In this document: positions 26,085 to 35,663 of the stretch, piece after piece
How positions within the stretch are numbered: the first letter of the stretch is position 1
Layout of the letters: each line of letters starts with the position of its first letter
DNA from: CBDCKR01 sp964572045
Lineage (GTDB): Bacteria > Gemmatimonadota > Gemmatimonadetes > Longimicrobiales > Gaopeijiaceae
DNA length: 64,000 bases
NCBI GenBank assembly: GCA_964572045.1
Contig: CAZNEI010000009.1
Location: 6,445 to 70,444 of the forward strand
Direction of reading: 5' to 3'
Program-made: the position numbers and the translations under genes
The notes under the pieces: generated by a model
What the model saw: the letters and a program-made list of their open reading frames with translations, nothing else
Told to the model about the DNA's origin: nothing
Database searches by the model: none

Positions 26085-27422
26085 TCAGCTCCACGGGAAC
26101 GGGCTGTGCGAGACCGGATGGAGGGTGCCCCGGCCGTACCGGGAAAAGCGGAACGGCTCGAGGAGCGCGGTCTTCTCCCCGCAGACCTCCTGGGCCACGA
26201 GCTTGCCCACTCCGATCATCTTGTATCCGTGGTTGGAGTCGGCGATGAAGTAGCAGTTCTCACGAAAGACGTCGAAGACCGGGAAGTTGTCGGGCGTGAA
26301 GGCTCCGATCCCTCCCGAGGGCTCATCCTTGAAGTGCCCCATCTGTCCCTCGAACCTCTCCTGGCAGTGCGCCAGTGCCGAACACCACATGTGAGCGAAT
26401 TCCGGTCCGACGACGAAATCGGGAGACGCGGGGCCGTAGGGATCCACGGCAACCTCGTCCGGATCGGTCTCGATCCTGTAGGGCGCTGCTCCACCCTGAA
26501 TGCCGCCGAATCTCGCGTCCGGCTTGTAGTAGATCCCCCACATCTGGTCGGTGATCAGCGACCCGTCCCTGTCGGAGTAGAGCGGCTCGCTGCAGTCGAA
26601 GTGGATCACCGGCGGCATGTCTCCGGTGTTGGTCCGCTGGAGTTTGGGATCGACGCCGAGAGTCCCTTCCTGAAGGCTCCAATAGGTCCACATCGGAACG
26701 TCCCGGCCGGCCTGACCGTTGCCGCCTTCGATCGTCACGCTCGATGGCAGGTCCAACAGATCCCAGATCTGCTTCGCCCAGGGCCCACAACCCACGATCA
26801 CGAAGTCGGTGTCGACGGTCCCCCGGTCGGTCACGACCGCGGAGACCGACGTTCCGGTGCGCTCGAAGCCCTCGACGCGGACGCCGGTCATGATCCGCAC
26901 GCCCTCGGCCTCGGCCTTCTTGGCGAGGCCATGCACGCTCGGCGCGTTGTGGGCATAGCCGCCGCGCTTCTCGTGGAGCACGGACGTCACGCCCGCAGGC
27001 TTCCAGTCGGAGAAGAGGTCCTTCATGTATCGGTCGCACTCGGCCTCGCCCTCGATGAAGACCGATTCGTATCCGATCTCCCGCTGTTCGTCGGCGATCT
27101 TCGCGACGTCTTCGTGCATCGCCTCCGGGCTGATCTGCATGTAGCCGACGGGAAGGTACGAGAAGGCCTCCGGGTCGCTTTCCCAGACTTCGACGGAATG
27201 GACCATCAGCTCGCGCATCGCGGGCTGAAAGTAGTTGTTGCGTATGACGCCGCAGGCGATTCCGGACGCGCCCGCCGCGATGCCGCTCTTGTCCAAGACC
27301 AGGATGTCGCCGCCGCTGCCGCGCCGGCGCGTCTTCAGCTCGAGGGCAAGGTGGTATGCAGTGCTGAGGCCGTGCATGCCGGCTCCGATGACCAGGTACT
27401 TCGCGTGTGAGGGCAGTGTCAT
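26085..27422 (-). CDS. FAD-dependent oxidoreductase, DAO superfamily (SoxB/DadA-like)
   Basis: A 445-aa flavoprotein with an N-terminal FAD motif YLVIGAGMHGLSTAYHLA, a strand-end acidic block ILVLDKS, and the DAO-family arginine region GIACGVIRNNYFQPAMREL. The C-terminal FAD contact ADSNHGYKMIGVGKLVAQE corresponds to the conserved GHGxxxAP region of sarcosine oxidase beta, but with NHGYKM instead of the usual GHGF-type run. Size fits the beta subunit of heterotetrameric sarcosine oxidase or N-methylglutamate dehydrogenase. No alpha, gamma or delta subunit genes are present, so a single-chain enzyme is more likely. Start ATG 27422 has GGAG about 10 nt upstream. It is the first gene of the minus-strand block that leads to the GlnT-MgsABC operon. 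Substrate unknown; an N-methyl or secondary amino acid is plausible. Confidence 0.9.
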   Translation of the reverse strand: MTLPSHAKYLVIGAGMHGLSTAYHLALELKTRRRGSGGDILVLDKSGIAAGASGIACGVIRNNYFQPAMRELMVHSVEVWESDPEAFSYLPVGYMQISPEAMHEDVAKIADEQREIGYESVFIEGEAECDRYMKDLFSDWKPAGVTSVLHEKRGGYAHNAPSVHGLAKKAEAEGVRIMTGVRVEGFERTGTSVSAVVTDRGTVDTDFVIVGCGPWAKQIWDLLDLPSSVTIEGGNGQAGRDVPMWTYWSLQEGTLGVDPKLQRTNTGDMPPVIHFDCSEPLYSDRDGSLITDQMWGIYYKPDARFGGIQGGAAPYRIETDPDEVAVDPYGPASPDFVVGPEFAHMWCSALAHCQERFEGQMGHFKDEPSGGIGAFTPDNFPVFDVFRENCYFIADSNHGYKMIGVGKLVAQEVCGEKTALLEPFRFSRYGRGTLHPVSHSPFPWS

Positions 27423-27881
27423 TCGAAACCCACTCCGTTCGTCTGTGGATGCCACGGTTCGGGGAAGGCTCGGGTTCGGCTGACCCACAACACACCTGCT
27501 CGGCCCCGTCGCCCTCCATGATTACAGCAAGCGCGGACCGATTGCAAACCAATCTCGCAAGAGGTCTCACATCGCGGGGAATCGATGTAAGGGGCCGGGC
27601 GAGCCCTTCAAGTCTCCGTCGGTCCTCGCACGAGCCGGTGGAACGGGTGGGGCGCAGCCAAGACCGCCCCGCCCCGGCCTGTGCCGTCCGGCCACTCGCT
27701 GGCCTATCTCTCGTCCCGCCCCGTATCTTCGCTCTCGTACCACGAGGGCGCGGATCTCCGGTCCGATGGAGCGGGCTCGTCGAGCCGCGGGGGAGCCTGA
27801 GCGAGTCTTCGATCTCTCTCCGTCTCCACGTGCATCGAGCCACGCCACCACCCCCGGAAAGACCCTGCCAGGACTGTGGCG
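27423..27881. other. Divergent intergenic region, no gene seen
   Basis: 459 bp between the divergent FAD oxidoreductase and MDR reductase genes. It contains one small inverted repeat, GATTG-caaac-CAATC (27540-27554), about 118 bp upstream of the FAD oxidoreductase start. Otherwise I see no gene and no convincing promoter boxes. Confidence 0.5.
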
Positions 27882-28871
27882 ATGAAGGCAATGATCATCC
27901 GTAGGCATGGAGAACCGTCGGTCTTCAGGGCCGCGGAGGTTCCCGTGCCGAGGATCGGTCCCGGCCAAGTCCTGGTGCGGGTCGCGGCGACGTCGGTGAA
28001 CCCGGTGGATTGGAAGATCCGCAAGCTCGGTCCACCGCTGGGTCCCGATCTGCCCGCCGTGCTTCACGGTGACGTAGCCGGGGTGGTGGAGGCGGTCGGG
28101 ACCGAGGTCGACGGCCTCTCGGCAGGGGACGAGGTCTACGGCTGCGCCGGCGGGGTCAAGGGCTCGGGCGGGGCCTTGGCCGAGTTCATGGCCTGCGAGG
28201 CCCGCTTGCTGGCGCCGAAGCCGACCAACCTGTCGATGGTGGAGGCCGCCGCATTGCCCCTGGTCTGTCTGACCGCCTGGGAAGGCTTGGTGGATGGTGC
28301 CGACGTCGGCCGCGGCCAGACTGTGCTGGTGCACGGGGGCGCGGGCGGCGTGGGTCACGTCGCCATACAGATCGCCGTCGCGCGGGGAGCCAAAGTCTAC
28401 GCCACCGTGTCCGGCCCCGAAAAGGCCGCCGTGGTCGGCGGCTACGGCGCGATCCCCATCAACTACCGGACACAGAGCCTCGAGGCCTACGTCGACGCCC
28501 ACACGGGTGGGGCCGGCTTCGACGTCGTCTACGATACGGTCGGAGGTGACAACCTCCCCAAGTCCTGGGCCGCCGCAAAACTCAGGGGCACGGTCATCAG
28601 CTGTCAATCCGATTCGACCCAGGACCTCACGCCTCTACACCTGAAGGGACTACGGCATGTCAGCGTGATGATGCTGATCCCGTTGTTGTACGGGACGGGG
28701 GCAGCCGCACACGGTCGAATCATGAGGCGGATCACCGCGCTTGCCGAAGCCGGACAGATTCGCCCGCTGATCGACGGCGAGCCCTACGCCCTCGAGAACG
28801 TGGCAGAGGCCCATGCCCGCTTGGAGTCCGGTCGGGCCACGGGGAAGGTGGCAGTGCGGGTCGGCGTCTGA
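27882..28871 (+). CDS. Quinone oxidoreductase-like MDR protein (zeta-crystallin type)
   Basis: A 329-aa NADPH-dependent medium-chain reductase without the zinc-binding cysteines of alcohol dehydrogenases. The GroES-like N-terminal domain has VLVRVAATSVNPVDWKIR and VLHGDVAGVVEAVG. The cofactor domain has the NADP loop VLVHGGAGGVGHVAIQIA (~residues 150-167) and ends with the family tail ARLESGRATGKVAVRVG. The expected reaction is two-electron reduction of quinones or of alpha,beta-unsaturated carbonyls. Start ATG 27882 is chosen over GTG 27876. No signal peptide. It is convergent with the damaged S9 peptidase gene, whose former stop lies 36 bp away. Confidence 0.93.
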   Translation: MKAMIIRRHGEPSVFRAAEVPVPRIGPGQVLVRVAATSVNPVDWKIRKLGPPLGPDLPAVLHGDVAGVVEAVGTEVDGLSAGDEVYGCAGGVKGSGGALAEFMACEARLLAPKPTNLSMVEAAALPLVCLTAWEGLVDGADVGRGQTVLVHGGAGGVGHVAIQIAVARGAKVYATVSGPEKAAVVGGYGAIPINYRTQSLEAYVDAHTGGAGFDVVYDTVGGDNLPKSWAAAKLRGTVISCQSDSTQDLTPLHLKGLRHVSVMMLIPLLYGTGAAAHGRIMRRITALAEAGQIRPLIDGEPYALENVAEAHARLESGRATGKVAVRVGV

Positions 28872-28906
28872 CCGCAGGGCCGGCTTCCCTCCCCGCCCGT
28901 GCCGGG

Positions 28907-30852
28907 CTACATGGCGGTGTCTTCGCCCTTGACGTGCGTGTCGAACCACGCCACGAAGCGCTCGAGCAAGTCCTTGTGGTAGCTCGGCCGTCGGATGCCG
29001 TGGTGTGCTCCGGGTTCATCGCCTGATACATCTGCTCAGAGTTCTGGATCGGGACGTTCCAGTCCTTCTCACCTCCGATCCAAAGCGTGGCCGTCGTGAT
29101 GTTCTCGACCTTGTTGAACGGTGAAACCCTCTCCCAGATCTCGCGACTCTCCCATGGGAGGCCGAGTTCCATCGCGTACCAGGCCTGGTAGCGGTCGTGA
29201 CCATAGTTGGCGATCCACAGCGCGTTGCTGGCCCCCGAGACGGCACCCGCATAGCGGTCCGTCTGGGTGATGACGTAGTTGGTGAGTATCCCCCCGTAGG
29301 ACCAACCGCCGATGCCCAGCCGGTCGGGGTCGGCGTAGCCGAGCTCCAAGACGTGGTCGGTCGACACGAGCACGTCCTCGGCATCGTGCAGACCCCAGGC
29401 CTGCCAGTTCGAGAGCGTGAAGTCGAGTCCTCTGCCGCCCGACCCCCGGACATTCGGCATCACCACTACATAGCCGTTGGCGGCGAAGAGCTGCACCCGG
29501 AACTCAAAGCCATAGTCGTATTGCGCCTCCTGTCCGCCGTGAAGCCAAAGGATGGTGGGGTAGCGCAGGCTCGGATCGAAGGAGGTCGGCTTGTATACGA
29601 ACGCCTGGATCTCGGTTCCGTCGAGAGTGGGAAAGCGCTCCTCTTCGGCGTCGGCCAGCGCGATCGTCCCCAGCAGGTCGTCGTTGACACGGGTGAGCCG
29701 GCGGAGGCCCGGCGAGCCCGACGCGTCCGCATCGAGCACAAAGAGTTCGGCCGGCAACTGGGGCTCGCTGACGAGGGCGACGACGGAGCCGTCGGGTGCC
29801 ACGGCGGCCGCCTCCACGCGGCGCCGTCCGGCGATCGGCCGGCCCAGGCTGCCGTCTTCGATCGACACGCTGGCCAGGTTGACCATCCCGTCATCCTCGA
29901 GCAGGGCATAGGCGCTGCGGCCGTCCGGTGCGAAGCGCGGTCGGGCGAGCTTCCGGTCGAGGGACGCGGTGAGGACCATCGGCTCGTCCTCACCCACGCC
30001 GATGATGGCCAGTTGAGTCGGCAGGTAATAGACGGGGAGGTCGGGCCGGGTCGTCGTGAGATAGGCGATCCGCTGGCCGTCGGGGTGCCACACCGGCGTA
30101 TCGTCAGACCCGGCGTTCGAGGTGACCCGGACGGCTTCCTGCTCCTGGAAGGACACGTCCGGATTCACCAGCCAGATGTCGCTGTTGTAGTTCGAGTCCG
30201 GCTCGTCGCTGCGGTTGCTCACGAAGGGGATCATGCTCCCGTCGGGAGACCAGGCGGGTGCGGAGTCTTCATAGTCGCCCGCCGTGACCTGCACGCTGGC
30301 CGCGGTGGCGATGTCGAAGACGTAGAGATGGGCGCGCCGACGATTCAGGTAACCCTCGTAGTCTTCCTTGAACTGCAACCGGTCGATCACCCATGGTCCG
30401 TCCGCCTCCGCCTCGGTGGGCTCGTCACGAACCACGAGCACGAGTCGCTTCCCGTCAGGGGACCACTCGTACCCCTCGACGCCCTGCCGGACGCTGGTGA
30501 GCTGGACGCCCTCACCGCCACGCAGGTCCAGCGCGTAGACCTGCTGGCCCCCGACCCCAGGGCCCTGCTGCCACTCGCGCTGCGACAGGAATGCCAGGTA
30601 GCTGCCGTCGGGGCTCCATCGGGGCCGCGAGATGGAGCTCCCTGGGGCGGTCATCGGGATCGCATCACCGCCGGAGATGGGCACGATCCACAGCCGCGTC
30701 TCGGACCGGTCCGCCTCAAGGTCCTGGGCCGTGACCGTGTAGGCGACCCAGGCACCGTCTGGGCTGATGCGCGGATCGTGCCGATCCGCATCAGCACCTG
30801 TGCAAGGACCTGAGCCGGCCCCGTCCCCTTCAGCGGGCCAGCAAGGGGCCAA
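28907..30852 (-). pseudogene. Broken S9-family (prolyl oligopeptidase/DPP-type) peptidase gene
   Basis: The main frame (from 30852 to 29017) encodes an S9 peptidase beta-propeller (DPRISPDGAWVAYTVTAQD, WSPDGKRLVLVV, WVIDRLQFKEDYEGYL) and most of a hydrolase domain, with nucleophile block GGWSYGGILTNY and acid block IGGEKDWNVPIQNSEQM. After QMYQAM the frame becomes junk. The proper C-terminus, PGAHHGIRRPSYHKDLLERF then VAWFDTHVKGEDTAM, continues in another frame from 29014 to a TAG at 28907. Only two bases (29015-29016) lie between the frames, so roughly 13 codons plus a phase shift are missing. That puts the catalytic His out of frame. The 5' end also lacks the signal peptide and first residues, and runs into the 3' end of the upstream gene. 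Two lesions argue for a true pseudogene; an assembly error is the alternative. Confidence 0.85.
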
Positions 30853-33800
30853 CCTCTTCTTCGACGATCCGGTTCAACCGGTCCCTCTGGACCTCGAGGC
30901 GTTCCGAGAGGTCCTCGAATAGCGCGTACATCTGGTCCGTGGGTCTGGCCGGCGAATTGGCCAGGGCGCTCGAGAGGGTGCTCAGCTTCTCGGTCAAGCC
31001 CGGGGGGCCCCACATCATGGGGTGGGCCTCCGACCCCATCCATATCGTGAGAATGCCCTCGATATCCCTCAACTGCTCAAGGACTGCGTCGGCCGCGGAC
31101 CTGGAGTCCTCCGGCAGCTCGGCCCGACGCCCGTCGACCTGGGCTCGGACCTCCCTCAGTCCCATCGCGAAGTCGACGACGTCCGCATAACGATCCCGGA
31201 CGTCAACCATGAGTTCGAACTGGGCCCTCAGGTCGGCGTCGCCGGCCCTTATTCTCGGATCCTTTCGAACCACGAACGGTTGCTCGTGATCCTCTCCGTC
31301 CACTGAGAGCCGAACGACGTAACGCCCAGGGGGCGCAACGGGTGGCGAGGGCGGTGAATGATCGACGCTCACGAAGCCCAGGGCTCCAGCGGGCGAGAGC
31401 CGCTCGGTACCCGGATACCGCAGGTTCCAGAGGAAACGGTTCATCCCTGGCTCGGCCGGAGGCCTGGGACCCTCCTGCGACCCGCTCGAGAACTGGTGGA
31501 CGGTCTCTCCGCCCTCATCGGTGATGGTGAGCACCAAGTCACCTGCCGGCGCTTGTGCCAGGTAGTATTCGATCACCGCCCCTGGGGGAGGGTTGCTCGC
31601 TTGGTTCGGACCGGCCCGCCCCCTCCCTCCCCGAGATGTACGGAGAGCGGGAACCACCTCGAACAAGTGCACCGGGGCCCCGACGACCTCGGGAGTGATG
31701 CCACGCAGGGACGAAATGTTGTCCAGGATCCAGAACCCTCGCCCATGGGTTGCCACAACCAGATCGTCGTCCTTCACGACCATGTGCATGACCATCACCG
31801 GCGGCAGGTTGCGCTGCAGGGACTGCCAGAGGTTCCCGGCATCGAAGGAGACGTACGCACCCGTTTCCGTGCCCGCGTACAGCAGACCCGGCCGCACCGG
31901 ATCCTCCCGGATCACCCACGAGTAGTCATTCTCCCGAATCCCTGTTGTGATCCGCTGCCAGGTGCTGCCGTAGTCCGTCGTCTTGTAGAGATACGGCGTG
32001 CGGTCGCTCGCTCTGTGCCCTTCTCCCGAGACATAGGCGGTCCCCCGCCGGTGGGGAGAGACTTCAATGGCCGTGATCGTGGTCCATTCCGGCAGATCTG
32101 GAGGCGAGACGTCGAGCCAACTGCGGCCGCCATCCCGCGATACTTGGACGACGCTGTCGTCGGTGCCCACCCAGAGTTCGCCCTCTTGGAGGGGAGACTC
32201 GGCGATCGCCCGGATGAGGCTCACATAGAAGAGCGAGGAGGCGTTGGAGCTGATCGGTCCTCCGGGCAGTTCGCCCATCACCTCCCGGCGGTTCCGGGTG
32301 AGGTCGGCGCTGATCCGGTCCCAGGACTTGCCTTCGTCGGTGGACCGGAAGACGTACTGGGCGGCGGTGTAGAGGACGCCAGGATCGTGCGGCGAGACGA
32401 GCACCGGGAACGAGTAATAGAAGCGATACCTCACGTCCTCGAGGGCCGTCCCGAACTCCACCTCCGGCCATACGCTGATGTGCGGAGCCGTTCCGGCTTC
32501 CCGGTCGAAACGAACCATCCTGGTCCTGTCATTCGCATACACGACGCTCCCGTCGGGCTTCACGGCCGTCTGCCCGCCCTCTCCGGCCGGAATGGGTAGG
32601 TAGTGCGTCCATCCGATGAACCCGTCGTCGGTTCGACTCGGAATCGCGATGTGCCGGTTGTCGTTCTGCGCGCCGTAGAGCCAATAGGGCTCCCGGTCGT
32701 CCACCGCCAGACTGAGCAGGTCCGCGGTCGGTTGGTTCTCGAGGCTCGACCAGGACTCGGCTCCGTTCAGCGTCACCGTGGCTCCTCCATCCCCCCCGGC
32801 GATCATTCGGCGCGGGTCGTTCGGAGCGATCCATAGCGCGTGGTGGTCCCAGTTCTGAGTGGGCACCTCTTCGAACGTGCGACCCGCGTCCGTGGACTTG
32901 AACAGGCCGCTGATGACCTGAAGGTAGACAACGTCGGGATCTTGGCTGTCGGCCGTGATGTGGTTGTAGGAATTCGGGATCTCCATCTTCCCGGGATCCT
33001 GGTGCGTCAACTGCCACGTGGACCCGCCGTCATCCGAACGATAGATCCCGCCCTCGCCCCCGTCGGCTTCGACGAACGCATACACCCGGTCGGAACTCAC
33101 AGGCGAGATGTCGACGCCGATCTTGCCGATCATCCCGCTCGGCATGCCCGGGTTCCGAGTGATGTCGGTCCAGGTGTCCCCCCCGTCGGTGGTCCTGAAG
33201 AGGCCGGTCGTGGGGCCTCCGCTCTCCTCGTCCCACATCAACGTCACGTGGTGATTCAGGGATGCGAAGACCACGCTCGGGTTGGCGCGATCGATCGACA
33301 GATCCACTCCGCCGGTCGTCTCGCCCCGGTACAGAACCCGCTGCCAGGTCTCGCCCCCGTCCGTGGTTCGATAGATGCCGCGATCCGGGTTTGGGCCGAA
33401 CATGTCGCCCATAGCGGCCACATAGACGATATCGGGGTTGGTTGGGTGGATTCGGAGCCTGGCGATGTGGTGGGTCTCTCTCAGGCCCACGTGGGTCCAC
33501 GTGTCGCCCCCGTCGGTGGACTTGTAGACCCCGTCCCCTGGCGAGATGAACTGCCGCTGAAGCCCCTCGCCGGTGCCTGCGAAGATCACGTCGGGATCCG
33601 AGAGCGATACGTCCAAGGCACCGACCGCAGGGAACGCGAGGAAGCCGTCGGAGACGTTCCGCCAATGTCCCCCGGCGTCCGTCGTCTTCCACACTCCGCC
33701 GTGGGCGGCGCCGAAGTAATAGACCAGGGGATCGTCAGGCACTCCGGCCACCGCAATCACCCGTCCTCCGCGATACGGCCCGACGAACCGCCACTCGAGG

Positions 33801-33964
33801 GCTGAAAGAAAGCTCGCATCCACGCTGGGATACTCGGCGAGATCGCCCTCCCCCACCCCCGCGTCACTCAAGTCCCCGCGGCATGCGGACAAGAGGACGA
33901 GAGAAACAACGGCGGCGAAGGACGTCCTCGAGCCGACTCCGATGGCAAAGCGAACGGTGTTCAT
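30830..33964 (-). CDS. Large BNR/VPS10-type beta-propeller lipoprotein
   Basis: A 1044-aa exported lipoprotein. The signal sequence ends in LVLLSAC, a good lipobox. Residues ~40-780 hold many sialidase-like BNR blocks of the type SxDGGxTW: VWKTTDAGGHWRNVSDG, VYKSTDGGDTWTHVG, IYRTTDGGETWQRV, LFRTTDGGDTWTDI, YRSDDGGSTWQL and more. They fold as one or two seven- or ten-bladed propellers as in sortilin/VPS10. The ~260-residue tail has a beta-sandwich followed by helical VDVRDRYADVVDF-type coiled segments. This family is greatly expanded in Gemmatimonadota and Acidobacteriota. Its biochemical role is unknown; it is not an intact sialidase by any visible catalytic motif. ATG 33964 has GGAG 6-7 nt upstream. 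Its C-terminus may be altered by the deletion that truncates the adjoining S9 gene. Confidence 0.92.
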   Translation of the reverse strand: MNTVRFAIGVGSRTSFAAVVSLVLLSACRGDLSDAGVGEGDLAEYPSVDASFLSALEWRFVGPYRGGRVIAVAGVPDDPLVYYFGAAHGGVWKTTDAGGHWRNVSDGFLAFPAVGALDVSLSDPDVIFAGTGEGLQRQFISPGDGVYKSTDGGDTWTHVGLRETHHIARLRIHPTNPDIVYVAAMGDMFGPNPDRGIYRTTDGGETWQRVLYRGETTGGVDLSIDRANPSVVFASLNHHVTLMWDEESGGPTTGLFRTTDGGDTWTDITRNPGMPSGMIGKIGVDISPVSSDRVYAFVEADGGEGGIYRSDDGGSTWQLTHQDPGKMEIPNSYNHITADSQDPDVVYLQVISGLFKSTDAGRTFEEVPTQNWDHHALWIAPNDPRRMIAGGDGGATVTLNGAESWSSLENQPTADLLSLAVDDREPYWLYGAQNDNRHIAIPSRTDDGFIGWTHYLPIPAGEGGQTAVKPDGSVVYANDRTRMVRFDREAGTAPHISVWPEVEFGTALEDVRYRFYYSFPVLVSPHDPGVLYTAAQYVFRSTDEGKSWDRISADLTRNRREVMGELPGGPISSNASSLFYVSLIRAIAESPLQEGELWVGTDDSVVQVSRDGGRSWLDVSPPDLPEWTTITAIEVSPHRRGTAYVSGEGHRASDRTPYLYKTTDYGSTWQRITTGIRENDYSWVIREDPVRPGLLYAGTETGAYVSFDAGNLWQSLQRNLPPVMVMHMVVKDDDLVVATHGRGFWILDNISSLRGITPEVVGAPVHLFEVVPALRTSRGGRGRAGPNQASNPPPGAVIEYYLAQAPAGDLVLTITDEGGETVHQFSSGSQEGPRPPAEPGMNRFLWNLRYPGTERLSPAGALGFVSVDHSPPSPPVAPPGRYVVRLSVDGEDHEQPFVVRKDPRIRAGDADLRAQFELMVDVRDRYADVVDFAMGLREVRAQVDGRRAELPEDSRSAADAVLEQLRDIEGILTIWMGSEAHPMMWGPPGLTEKLSTLSSALANSPARPTDQMYALFEDLSERLEVQRDRLNRIVEEEVGPLLAR

Positions 33965-34513
33965 GGCGATCTCCATCGACGGATCGTGTAGGCACGGCCC
34001 TTCGGGCCTCGCCAAGCGGATTCGGATCCCGTGCTCAGCGGCGAAATCAAGCAGACTTCACGAAGCGATCCGCGCGGTGACTCGACCGTCTTCGGACCGC
34101 TGCGACCACGGTCCGAGACCCGTCGGCGTCCTCCCCTATGCTCCCCCGCTTCCCGTGCCTCAGGTGATCTGACCGAGCGAGCCCCGGCCCGCCCCTCAAG
34201 CTGCTCGGACAGCTCGCCGCAGACGTTGCCGATCCCGTACATCCGATCTCTTCGGTCCCGCGTCGTGCGACACACGTCTCCGGCCACTGAAGGAGCGGGC
34301 CGCGGTGTCGTCGCCTACAAGCCAGGTCCGGAGTGCACACGGCTCGACGCATTGCGTCGCGCGCGCGTCCGGCCCCAATCGGTAGCTATCCCGTAACGCT
34401 CCTGCAAGTGCGGGGCAGAGGCCATCGGCACCGCCGAGTCCATTCGTGGCTCGATTTGCCGCGTGCGCCCCTCGAGTCGCCATCGGCGTGCCATAGGGCG
34501 CCCGCGCACGAAC
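33965..34513. other. Intergenic region, no gene seen
   Basis: 549 bp between the BNR lipoprotein start (33964) and the end of the SDR gene (34514). Open frames here are short, Arg/Ser-rich and lack family features. I identify no RNA, repeat or clear promoter. The lipoprotein promoter must lie in its left part. Confidence 0.5.
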
Positions 34514-35272
34514 TCAGTGCCCGGCAGTCGTGCCACCATCGATGGCCAATGCCGTACCGGTCACGAAACGTGCCTCGTAGGAAGCCAGATAGAGGACCGC
34601 GTGGCTGATCTCGGTTGGCGTTGCGATGCGCTTCAGCGGTGCGTAGTCGATCATCCTCTGCTCCGCGGCGGCGGGGTCGTCTTTCTTCTCGATATGGTCG
34701 CGGCGGATCATGTCCGTATCGACATAGCCGGGGCATACACAGTTGACCCGCACGTCGGGTGCCACTTCCAGCGCCATGGCACGAGCCATGTTGACGACCC
34801 CGCCCTTTGACGCGCAGTAGACGGTAATCCCCGGCACTCCGATCAAACCGGCATCCGAAGCGATGTTGACGATGTTGCCCCCGGACGCTCGCAACGCGGG
34901 CAACGCCGCACGGCAACAGAAGAACGTGCCCTTGAGATTGACGTCGACGTGAGCATCCCACATCGCCTCGTCCGAGTCTTCGATCGGCCTGCCGGAACCG
35001 ACACCCGCATTGTTCACCAGGACGTCCAGGCCGTCGAATGCGTCGATCGCAGTCTCCACGGCGGACTCGCAGCCCGGAACGGTGCCGATATCTGCGGGTG
35101 CCGCGACGAGCTGCTCGGGGCATCCCAATCTCTCGATTGCAGCGCTCACCGATTGCTCTGTCCTTCCATTGATGGCAACACGTGCGCCCGCGCCGACGAA
35201 GGCCTCTGCAATGGCGTAGCCGATCCCTCGACTGCCGCCTGTGACTAGGACCCGCTTGTCCGTGAAGTCCAT
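34514..35272 (-). CDS. Short-chain dehydrogenase/reductase (SDR)
   Basis: A 252-aa classical SDR. The cofactor loop is VTGGSRGIGYAIAEA (TGxxxGIG, residues ~9-23); the structural motif is NNAGVGSG (NAG). The catalytic tetrad is visible: Asn/Ser in NIASDAGLIG and YCASKGG (YxxxK). The C-terminus is typical (RFVTGTALAIDGGTTAG). An Arg/Asn after the second strand (INGRTEQ) suggests NADP preference. ATG 35272 has a GGAGGGG site upstream. It follows the amino-acid permease gene by 391 bp on the same strand, with a strong hairpin between them. Substrate unknown; such enzymes most often act as 3-oxoacyl-ACP-reductase-like or sugar/alcohol dehydrogenases. Confidence 0.93.
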   Translation of the reverse strand: MDFTDKRVLVTGGSRGIGYAIAEAFVGAGARVAINGRTEQSVSAAIERLGCPEQLVAAPADIGTVPGCESAVETAIDAFDGLDVLVNNAGVGSGRPIEDSDEAMWDAHVDVNLKGTFFCCRAALPALRASGGNIVNIASDAGLIGVPGITVYCASKGGVVNMARAMALEVAPDVRVNCVCPGYVDTDMIRRDHIEKKDDPAAAEQRMIDYAPLKRIATPTEISHAVLYLASYEARFVTGTALAIDGGTTAGH

Positions 35273-35663
35273 GGCGTCCCCTCCGCTTCTATCGAATGTC
35301 CGCTTTCCCATGGGGATCCAACCCGCAGGTGTGACCTCATGGCGTTTTGTCCCGCAACCGATCCGGCCATGTGGCCGGATTACGAACCAGTCTTCGTGCT
35401 CTTGGATGGCCAAAAAACCTTGGAGGCCGCCTCTCCTCGAGGATCCGTTCGCTCTTGGAGTAGGGTAGGTCTTCACAAGGCTCGCCCTCGCCTCCGGCGA
35501 TGCCGCCCGAATCGACATTGACGAGTCCCCGGGTGCGATCCCCCTTTGGCTCGTCCGGGAGCCGGGAGCCGTCGTTGCGGTCGAATCGGGAGGCTCGCAT
35601 CGTATTTTTCGATGGGCGGCGATTCGGACAGCAGTCGGAACGGGCGTGCTCAGGTGTGCCCGC
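35273..35663. other. Intergenic region with one hairpin, no gene seen
   Basis: 391 bp between the permease end and the SDR start. Apart from the hairpin at 35361-35380 I see nothing recognisable; small open frames look random. Confidence 0.5.
35361..35380 (-). terminator. 8-bp hairpin between permease and SDR genes
   Basis: Perfect arms ATCCGGCC and GGCCGGAT with a 4-nt loop (atgt). On the minus strand it lies 284 nt past the permease stop and 89 nt before the SDR start. It could terminate the permease transcript or attenuate the SDR gene. No T-run. Confidence 0.45.

Noticed and set aside
26085..27422. Heterotetrameric sarcosine oxidase or N-methylglutamate dehydrogenase
   Set aside because: Only a beta-like chain is present; no alpha, gamma or delta genes nearby.
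30830..33964. Sialidase
   Set aside because: BNR repeats alone do not make a sialidase; no catalytic Arg triad, Tyr or Glu arrangement is recognisable.
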